A stretch of DNA of 61,985 nt from Variovorax sp. (GTDB lineage: Bacteria; Pseudomonadota; Gammaproteobacteria; Burkholderiales; Burkholderiaceae_C). The DNA lies in the NCBI GenBank assembly GCA_017744285.1, contig JAGIBP010000020.1, forward strand, positions 7,743 through 69,727. Reading direction: 5' to 3'. A program made the translations under genes and the position numbers. The notes beneath the pieces are model-generated. The model saw only the letters and a list, made by a program, of their open reading frames with translations. It was not told the origin of the DNA and did no database searches. Below are positions 36,932-43,768 of the stretch, one piece after another (the first letter of the stretch is position 1; each line of letters starts with the position of its first letter).

Positions 36932-38443
36932 TCAGTCCTCGACGAACGCTTCCTCGCGCTTGGCCTTGACCGAGGGCAGCAGCACCAGCACCAGCAGCGC
37001 CGCCGTCGCGACCAGCAGGCCCGCCGAGAGCGGCCGGGTCACGAACACGCTCCAGTCGCCGCGCGACAGCAGGAGCGCGCGGCGCAGGTTCTCTTCCATC
37101 ATCGGGCCGAGGATGAAGCCCAGCAGCAGCGGCGCGGGTTCGCACTTCAGCTTCACGAAGGCATAGCCGACGATGCCGAAGATCGCCACCATCCACACGT
37201 CGAAGGTGTTGTTGTTCTCCGAGTAGACGCCCACCGCGCAGAACAGCACGATCGACGGGAACAGCCACTTGTAGGGGATGGTCAGCAGCTTGATCCACAC
37301 GCCGATCATCGGCAGGTTCAGCACGATCAGCATCAGGTTCCCGATCCACATCGAGGCGATCAGGCCCCAGAAGAGCTCGGGATTGCTGGTCATCACCTGG
37401 GGGCCGGGCTGGATGTTGTGGATGGTCATCGCGCCCACCATCAGCGCCATCACCGCGTTCGGCGGAATGCCCAGGGTCAGGAGCGGAATGAACGAGGTCT
37501 GCGCACCCGCGTTGTTGGCCGATTCCGGACCGGCCACGCCGCGGATGTTGCCCTTGCCGAAGGGCACTTCGCCGGACTTGAGGCGGATCTTCTTCTCGAT
37601 CGTGTAGGCCGCGAAGGCCGACAGCAGCGCGCCGCCGCCGGGCAGGATGCCGAGCGCCGAGCCCAGCGCGGTGCCGCGCAGCACGGCGGGCGTCATGTCC
37701 TTGAAGTCCTGCCGGGTCGGCCACAGGCCCTTGACCTCGGAGGTGAACACTTCGCGTTCCTCGTCCGGCACCGCGAGGTTGGCGATGATTTCGCCGTAGC
37801 CGAACACGCCCATCGCGATGGCGATGAAGCCGATGCCGTCGGTGAGTTCGGGGATGTCGAAGCTGTAGCGCGCCACGCCCGAGTTCACGTCGGTGCCAAC
37901 CAGCCCGAGCGCGAGGCCCAGCAGGATCATCGTGATCGCCTTGAGCAGCGAGCCCGAGGCCAGCACCACGGCGCCGATCAGGCCCAGGATCATCAGCGAG
38001 AAGTACTCTGCGGGGCCGAACTTGAAGGCCAGCTCGGTGAGCGGCGGCGCGAAGGCGGCCAGGATCAGCGTGCCCACGCAGCCCGCGAAGAACGAGCCCA
38101 GGCCCGCCGCCGCGAGCGCCGGTCCCGCGCGGCCCTTGCGCGCCATCTGGTAGCCGTCGATCACGGTCACCACCGAGGACGATTCACCCGGCAGGTTGAC
38201 CAGGATGGCGGTGGTGGAGCCGCCGTACTGCGCGCCGTAGTAGATGCCCGCCAGCATGATGAGCGCGGCCACGGGCGGCAGCGCGTAGGTGGCCGGCAGC
38301 AGCATCGCGATCGTCGCGACGGGCCCGATGCCGGGCAGCACGCCGATCAGCGTCCCGAGCAGGCAGCCGACGAAGGCATAGACGAGGTTCTGCGCGGTGA
38401 AGGCCACGCCGAAGCCGACGGAGAGGTTGTTGATCAGATCCAT
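36932..38443 (-). CDS. tctA: Tripartite tricarboxylate transporter large permease (TctA family)
   Basis: Large membrane subunit of a TTT transporter, 503 residues with about 12 hydrophobic segments. Family blocks are LIGVLPGIGPVATIAMLLP, YYGAQYGGSTTAILVNLPGE and IPLLTLGIPPNAVMALMVGA, the repeated P-G and P-N-Q/P loops that line the transport path. It follows tctB by 28 bp on the same strand. No TctC/Bug gene is next to the pair; the closest in this window is at 33668. Substrate unknown, typically a di- or tricarboxylate or aromatic acid. Confidence 0.95.
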   Translation of the reverse strand: MDLINNLSVGFGVAFTAQNLVYAFVGCLLGTLIGVLPGIGPVATIAMLLPATYALPPVAALIMLAGIYYGAQYGGSTTAILVNLPGESSSVVTVIDGYQMARKGRAGPALAAAGLGSFFAGCVGTLILAAFAPPLTELAFKFGPAEYFSLMILGLIGAVVLASGSLLKAITMILLGLALGLVGTDVNSGVARYSFDIPELTDGIGFIAIAMGVFGYGEIIANLAVPDEEREVFTSEVKGLWPTRQDFKDMTPAVLRGTALGSALGILPGGGALLSAFAAYTIEKKIRLKSGEVPFGKGNIRGVAGPESANNAGAQTSFIPLLTLGIPPNAVMALMVGAMTIHNIQPGPQVMTSNPELFWGLIASMWIGNLMLIVLNLPMIGVWIKLLTIPYKWLFPSIVLFCAVGVYSENNNTFDVWMVAIFGIVGYAFVKLKCEPAPLLLGFILGPMMEENLRRALLLSRGDWSVFVTRPLSAGLLVATAALLVLVLLPSVKAKREEAFVED

Positions 38444-38471
38444 GGAGGTTGTCTTCTGGTTGTTCTGTGGA

Positions 38472-38960
38472 TCAGCCCGCGATGAAGGTCGGCCACACCT
38501 GGAACTGCAGCTTGAGCGCCACGACGAAGGCGAGGTAGCTGCCCGTGGCGAGGATGGTGGCGAGGATGAAGATGCTCTTGAAGCTGAAGTTGTCGCCCGC
38601 CAGGCTCGCGATGAAGGTCAGCGCGTAGATGGCCACGATCAGCCCCATCGAGGGCAGGCCGATGCTCGGCAGGCCGCCCAGCAGCACGCCGAAGATCAGG
38701 TTGGCGCCGATGATGAACGAGAGCGGCTTCCAGGCGATGCGGCCCACGGGCTCGCCGTCGGGCGTCTCGATGGTCAGCGAGCGCAGCGTGATGATGGCGC
38801 CCATGAGCGCGATGAGCACGCCGACGATCAGCGGGAAATAGCCCGGGCCCATGCGGGCGCCGGTGCCGACGTTGTAGGTGGTGGCGCCCCATGCGAAGGC
38901 GATGCCGAATGCGCAAAACAACGCGCCTGAGAAGAAGTCTCTCTGACTCTTGATTCTCAC
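38472..38960 (-). CDS. tctB: Tripartite tricarboxylate transporter small permease (TctB family)
   Basis: Small membrane subunit, 162 residues, four hydrophobic segments. The start is GTG at 38960 with a GGAG sequence upstream (VRIKSQRDFFSGALFCAFG). ARMGPGYFPLIVGVLIALMG is the characteristic TctB block (G-P-x-x-F-P). It is located downstream of a two-component system on the same strand after a 147 bp gap that contains inverted repeats. TTT operons in this family are commonly regulated by such adjacent kinase/regulator pairs (TctDE). Confidence 0.92.
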   Translation of the reverse strand: MRIKSQRDFFSGALFCAFGIAFAWGATTYNVGTGARMGPGYFPLIVGVLIALMGAIITLRSLTIETPDGEPVGRIAWKPLSFIIGANLIFGVLLGGLPSIGLPSMGLIVAIYALTFIASLAGDNFSFKSIFILATILATGSYLAFVVALKLQFQVWPTFIAG

Positions 38961-39073
38961 CGTGGAGGTCTCCTTGAACTGCGGTCATCGCGTGGACGAC
39001 TCGGGTCCTCGCGACTGCACACGATGTGCGCCGGCGATCCTAGGTTCTCGCGTGCCCGCTGTTCATTGCGGGA

Positions 39074-39093
39074 ACATTGCCATTCGGCAATGT
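39074..39093. terminator. Inverted repeat between kinase and tctB
   Basis: ACATTGCC, four bases, then GGCAATGT: a perfect 8-4-8 hairpin starting about 15 bp after the kinase stop on the minus strand. A second hairpin (CCCGC...GCGGG) follows. There is no T-run, so it may be a terminator of a non-classical kind, or an operator or leader structure for tctBA. Confidence 0.4.
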
Positions 39094-39107
39094 GGCGCGG
39101 CGTGCGC

Positions 39108-40478
39108 TCAGTCTTCCTGCGCCGGGAGATCGATGCATGCGCGCAGCCCGGGGCGCGCGTTGGCCAGGTGCAAGCGGCCGCCATGCAGTGCCGCCACGGC
39201 CTTCACGCTGGCCAGCCCGAGCCCATGGCCCGGCACCGCGGGGTCGAGCCGGTGAAAGCGCTCGCCCACGCGAGCCAGGCCGGCCTCGGGAATGCCGGGG
39301 CCGGTGTCCTGCACGCTGGTGAGCGCGCGCCCGTCCAGGGTCTGCGTGCCGATGCGCACCGTGGCGCCCGCCGGGGCGTACTTGAGCGCGTTGTCGACCA
39401 GGTTGGCGAGCGCACCGGCGAGCAGGTCGCGGTCGCCGCGCGCCGTCGCGGGTTCGGCGGGTTCGCGAAGCAGCGCGATGCCGCGCATCTCGGCCACGGC
39501 TTCGTACAGCGCCCAGACGTCATCGGCGATGACGTGCAGCGACACCGCGTCGAACTCCTGGCGCCGCGCGCCGGCCTCGACCTCGGCGATCTGCAGCAGC
39601 TTCTCGAAGACCACGGCGAGTTCCTCGAGCTCGGCGATGGCGGTCTGCACGCTGTCCTTCTGCGCATCGCCCGCGCCCAGCCGCTGCTCCACGTCGCGCA
39701 GGCGCATGAGCACGCGCGTGAGGGGCGTGCGCAGGTTGTGCGCGATGGTGTCGGACACATGGCGCACGCCATCCATCAGCGACTGGATGCGGTCCAGCAT
39801 CGCGTTGATGTCGCCCTCGAGCCGCGCGAACTCGTCGCCCTCGCCGGTCGGCGCCACGCGCTCCTGCAATTCGCCCGCCGCGATGCGCGCCGCGGTGCGC
39901 CGGACCGAGCCCACGCTGCGCTCCAGCTCCTGGCGGAACACGAAGGTCCCGCCGATCAGCAGCAGCACCGCGACGATGCCGGCCGCCGCGCTCGCGTTCT
40001 TCACCAGCGATTCGATCAGCGCCTGGTCGCGCAGGTCGTGGCCCACCACCAGCAGGGCGCCGCCGGCCAGCGGCTGCATCACGACATAGGCGGCCACGCG
40101 CTCGCCGGCCCGCACCACGCTCCAGTGCGCGCCGCCGCCCGCGTCGGGCGCCGCGGCGGGCCGCTCGTCGAGATTGCCTGCCAGCCTGCGGCCCGCGGGG
40201 TCGAGCAGCAGGAAGATCTCGCTGTCGGCATTGCGGCCGTCCGCGAGCGCCAGCGCGACGTCCGAGGCGACCGCGTCGAGGCCCTCCGCCTCGTGGCGCG
40301 CGACCAGCTGCTTCACGCTGCCCGCCACCTGCCGCAGCATGCGCTGGTGGAGCACGCCCACCGTCTGCATGTAGACGATGGCCAGCGAGATCAGCATCGT
40401 GATCGCGACCAGCAGCCCGTAGTAGAAGGCCAGCCTGAAGCCGACCGAGCGCCACAACTGGCGCAGCGCCCCGGTCAT
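39108..40478 (-). CDS. Sensor histidine kinase (TctE/QseC-like)
   Basis: A 456-residue inner-membrane kinase. Membrane segment about 14-37, a periplasmic domain of ~120 residues (DSEIFLLLDPAGRRLAGN, reminiscent of the TctE/QseC sensor), membrane segment about 161-181, a HAMP domain, and the H-box VSDTIAHNLRTPLTR with His247. The ATPase domain has NLVDNALKYAP, VQDTGPGIP and GHGLGLASVKAV. It overlaps the response-regulator gene by 4 bp (ATGA). Its link to transport of the tctBA substrate is inferred from position. Confidence 0.93.
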   Translation of the reverse strand: MTGALRQLWRSVGFRLAFYYGLLVAITMLISLAIVYMQTVGVLHQRMLRQVAGSVKQLVARHEAEGLDAVASDVALALADGRNADSEIFLLLDPAGRRLAGNLDERPAAAPDAGGGAHWSVVRAGERVAAYVVMQPLAGGALLVVGHDLRDQALIESLVKNASAAAGIVAVLLLIGGTFVFRQELERSVGSVRRTAARIAAGELQERVAPTGEGDEFARLEGDINAMLDRIQSLMDGVRHVSDTIAHNLRTPLTRVLMRLRDVEQRLGAGDAQKDSVQTAIAELEELAVVFEKLLQIAEVEAGARRQEFDAVSLHVIADDVWALYEAVAEMRGIALLREPAEPATARGDRDLLAGALANLVDNALKYAPAGATVRIGTQTLDGRALTSVQDTGPGIPEAGLARVGERFHRLDPAVPGHGLGLASVKAVAALHGGRLHLANARPGLRACIDLPAQED

Positions 40479-41197
40479 CGGGGCGGCGCGCTGGCGTCCG
40501 GCGGCGCCTCGAGGCGGTAGCCCACGCCGCGCACCGTGTGGATGAGCGTGGGCGCGCCCCCCGCGTCGAGCTTGCCGCGCAGGCGGCTCACCTGCACGTC
40601 GATCACGTTGGTCTGCGGGTCGAACTGGTAGTCCCACACCGCCTCGAGCAGCATGGTGCGGGTGAGCACCTGGCCCGCATGCATCATCAGGCAGGCCAGG
40701 AGCCGAAACTCACGCGGCTGCAGCGCGATGGGCCGGCCGCCGCGCTCGACCTGCCGGCGGGCGAGGTCGAGCGTGAGGTCCGCGACCTGCAGGGTGCGGA
40801 TCTCGGGCCCGACACGCGAGCGCCTGACCAGCGCTTCCGCGCGGGCCGCGAGTTCGGAGAAGGCGAAGGGCTTGGCGAGGTAGTCGTCGCCGCCGGCCTT
40901 GAGGCCGCGCACGCGCTCGTCGAGCGCACTCAGCGCGCTCAGCACCAGCACCGGCGTCTTCTTGCCGAGGGCGCGCAGCGTCGAGAGGATCGACAGGCCG
41001 TCGACCTCGTTGGGCAGCATGCGGTCCAGGATGACGAGGTCCCACGGCTCGGCGGTCGCGCGCGCCAGCGCATCGGCGCCCTCGCGGCTCACGACCGCGA
41101 TGTGCCCCATCGCGCGGAACCCCTCGGCGATGAAGCGCGCGTTCTCCGCGTCGTCCTCCACGATGAGGCAGCGCCAGATGACGGTGGGGCCCGTCAC
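40475..41197 (-). CDS. OmpR-family response regulator
   Basis: A 240-residue regulator. The receiver domain has LIVEDDAENARFIAEG, phospho-acceptor Asp58 (VILDRMLPNEVDG) and Lys in DDYLAKPF. The winged helix shows ALQPREFRLLACLMMHAGQV and ends in IHTVRGVGYRLEA. The start appears to be GTG at 41197 with no clear Shine-Dalgarno, so the true start is slightly uncertain. It is the first gene of a regulator-kinase-tctB-tctA array read leftward, and divergent from the LGFP-repeat gene. Confidence 0.9.
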   Translation of the reverse strand: MTGPTVIWRCLIVEDDAENARFIAEGFRAMGHIAVVSREGADALARATAEPWDLVILDRMLPNEVDGLSILSTLRALGKKTPVLVLSALSALDERVRGLKAGGDDYLAKPFAFSELAARAEALVRRSRVGPEIRTLQVADLTLDLARRQVERGGRPIALQPREFRLLACLMMHAGQVLTRTMLLEAVWDYQFDPQTNVIDVQVSRLRGKLDAGGAPTLIHTVRGVGYRLEAPPDASAPPR

Positions 41198-41312
41198 GGC
41201 AGGCGCGCGCAGCGCTCATCGGCGTGGCGGGATCGGGAAATGCGGATGGCGGCAGCGGCCGGGATTCGAAAGACCATGACCGGCGAATGCTAGCGGCATC
41301 GCCCGGCATGAG

Positions 41313-41378
41313 GCATAGACCGATGGGAAGAAGCCCCCCGCGCCAACGGCATTGCGGCGGCGGATTCGCATAGACCGA
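41313..41378. promoter_or_regulatory. Paired 11 bp direct repeats upstream of the LGFP operon
   Basis: GCATAGACCGA occurs at 41313-41323 and again at 41368-41378. The starts are 55 bp apart, close to five helical turns, so the two sites would face the same side of the DNA. They lie 66-131 bp before the LGFP gene start and 116 bp or more from the divergent response regulator. A binding site for a regulator of the unusual operon is a reasonable guess. Confidence 0.4.
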
Positions 41379-41443
41379 ATGCAGCGATGACGCGCGTGAA
41401 GGTGAGGACTAACCTGCAGTCCCCCTTATGCGGAGGATCCTTC

Positions 41444-43738
41444 ATGACCACTGCACTCATCACGGCATCCACGCTGGTCAACCATGGCCTCGACGTGCGC
41501 GGGATGCTCGACCCGGACCCGCAGGACAGCCTCGCGGACGTGACGACGGCGCCGGCCGCGCCGGCCGACGTGCTGGCCTCCTTCCGCCAGATCGCGCTCG
41601 ATCCGCGCGTGGTGGCGACCGCGCCCGAACTGGCGAGCGTCATCGGCACGCTGGGCTCGACGCATGACCTCGCGAGCTGGGCCATCAACGCCAAGTACGC
41701 CGAGCTGGGATCGGCGGACAGCCCGCTCGGCCGCGCCACCGGCGCCGTCGCCGCGGCGGGCGGCAACGGCTTCTCGCGCGCCTTCTTGTCGGGCGTGATC
41801 CTCTGGTCGGCGCAGACGGGCGCGCACGCGCTCTGGGGCCCGATCCGCACGCGCTGGCAGGAGCTGGGCGCCGAGACGGGCTTTCTCGGCTATCCGACCA
41901 GCGACGTGACGGCCGGCGCCGACGTGCATGGCGAAGGCAGCTTCGCGCACTTCCAGGGCGGCTCGATCTACTGGGCGCCGCCCTCGGTGTTCGGCGGGCT
42001 GGTGAACGTGGGCGTGCTGTCAGGCGCCGCGGTGAGCGCGATGACCACCGCGGCCGCCGCACCCGCGCCGCTGGCGCCGGCCGCGGCTTCTGCCGTGCTC
42101 ACGGCTCAGCCCGCCGGCGGCGTCAGCGACAGCGCCGCGCGCATGGCGGTGCGCACCGCGCTCGATGCGAACCGGCTGGCCGAGAACGTGAACACGGGCA
42201 TCGTGCCGCCGGCCCTCGACGGCTCGGCGATCAGCGGCACGGCCATCGCCGGCGGCGTGATCGCCGATGGCGCGCTCGGCGGCATGGTCATCGACCCGGT
42301 GCGCGTCATCACCGCGAGCAGCGCCGGCGCGTACGAGGTCCACGGCGCGATCCGCGAGAAGTACCTCGCGCTGGGCGCCGAGGCCAGCATCCTCGGCTAC
42401 CCGCGCACGGACGAGACCGGCACGCCCGACGGGCGCGGCCGCTTCAACCACTTCCAGGGCGGCTCGATCTACTGGACGGCCGACACCGGCGCGCACGAAG
42501 TCCACGGCCTGATCCGCGACCGCTGGTCGGCGCTGGGCTGGGAGCGCAACCCGCAGCTCGGCTACCCGCTGTGCGACGAGATGATCCCGGACCGCCGCGT
42601 CGGCCATCGGCGGCCCGAGACGCTCAAGAAGCCGGTGCTCGAACTGCCCAATGGCGTGATCAAGGTGCCGGCGGCCGCAGCAGCGGCGGGCTTCCCGGCG
42701 ACGGTGGTCAACACGCTGCCGGCCGGTGCGATGGCCGCAACGGCTGCGAGCACGCCGGCACCGGCCGTCGCGCTCCGGTCGACGGCCGCGGCGGCCAGCG
42801 CCCTCTCGCGCAGCGCGAGCACCGGCGCGCTGGGCGCGCTGGCGGCCACGCCTGTGACGACCGGGCCCGCGCTCGCCGACCGCGCCGTCGACACCGCCGC
42901 CATCACCGCGACGGCCGCCGACCTCACGCTGGCCGACGGCGCCCTCACGCACATCGACCCGAACCTCCTCGTCACCGCCATCGACCCGGCGATCCTGCAA
43001 GCCACGAGCCCGGGATCGACCGAGGGCCCGGTGCGCAGCCTGAACCGCTTCGCGGACTTCGAAAGCGGCGTGCTCTTCTGGTTCCGGGGCGCGACCGCGG
43101 CCTCGGTGCTGAACCCGCTGGGCGCAATGGCCGACGGCACCGACATCTCCTTCACCGGCGCCGACATCGCGGCGCTGGCGGTCGCGAAGATCGGCCGCGC
43201 CAACCTGGAAACCGCGAACGCGGCGCTGGCCTCGGCCAGCTTCGTCGGCACCACCGGCTACAGCTTCGACGGCGTGCAGGTGCACAACCGGCGCCACCGC
43301 ATCCAGCTGATCCTGCAGGGCACGGAGAACCGCACCGTGAGCGGCCCGCTGGGCCTTCCGCTGCCGCAGACGGTCGCGGTGAACGCGACGATCGAGCTGC
43401 TGGTCGAGGTCTTCTTCGATGCGCTGAACCGCCGCATCGCGCTCACCGCCGTCGACTGGTCGATGCAGCAGGCAGGCTCGTCGGCCTATGCGCAGACGGT
43501 GCAGGCCTTCCTGCGCGCGCGGCTCGATCCGCTGCTGTGGACCGGCTTCGAGGTCGTGACGCTGCCCGACACCGACAACGGCGCGCCGATCGCGGTGCTG
43601 TCCGTGAAGACGCAGGCCAACGGCAGCGTGGCGGTCTACGTCGAGCCGAAGCAGCTGCGGCTCGTCGACCAGGTGGGCGAACTCGCGACCTCGGTGAGCC
43701 CGACGGTCATCCAGTTCGCGACCCCGCCCCAGCCCTGA
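41444..43738 (+). CDS. LGFP-repeat protein, first gene of the unusual three-gene unit
   Basis: A 764-residue protein without signal peptide or membrane segment; GGAGGA precedes the ATG by 8 bp. At least two blocks match the LGFP repeat, about residues 83-180 and 292-380. They show WGPIRTRWQELGAETGFLGYP, HFQGGSIYW and AHEVHGLIRDRWSALG. A shorter piece (FADFESGVLFWFRG) lies further on. LGFP repeats are known from actinobacterial cell-wall proteins and are thought to bind the wall. Low-complexity Ala/Pro/Thr linkers (about 190-225 and 400-470) separate the blocks. The last ~200 residues look like a beta-rich domain (IQLILQGTENRTVSGPLG). The role is unknown. Confidence 0.85.
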   Translation: MTTALITASTLVNHGLDVRGMLDPDPQDSLADVTTAPAAPADVLASFRQIALDPRVVATAPELASVIGTLGSTHDLASWAINAKYAELGSADSPLGRATGAVAAAGGNGFSRAFLSGVILWSAQTGAHALWGPIRTRWQELGAETGFLGYPTSDVTAGADVHGEGSFAHFQGGSIYWAPPSVFGGLVNVGVLSGAAVSAMTTAAAAPAPLAPAAASAVLTAQPAGGVSDSAARMAVRTALDANRLAENVNTGIVPPALDGSAISGTAIAGGVIADGALGGMVIDPVRVITASSAGAYEVHGAIREKYLALGAEASILGYPRTDETGTPDGRGRFNHFQGGSIYWTADTGAHEVHGLIRDRWSALGWERNPQLGYPLCDEMIPDRRVGHRRPETLKKPVLELPNGVIKVPAAAAAAGFPATVVNTLPAGAMAATAASTPAPAVALRSTAAAASALSRSASTGALGALAATPVTTGPALADRAVDTAAITATAADLTLADGALTHIDPNLLVTAIDPAILQATSPGSTEGPVRSLNRFADFESGVLFWFRGATAASVLNPLGAMADGTDISFTGADIAALAVAKIGRANLETANAALASASFVGTTGYSFDGVQVHNRRHRIQLILQGTENRTVSGPLGLPLPQTVAVNATIELLVEVFFDALNRRIALTAVDWSMQQAGSSAYAQTVQAFLRARLDPLLWTGFEVVTLPDTDNGAPIAVLSVKTQANGSVAVYVEPKQLRLVDQVGELATSVSPTVIQFATPPQP

Positions 43739-43768
43739 ACCCATCACCCGACGAACGAGGAGCACGCC

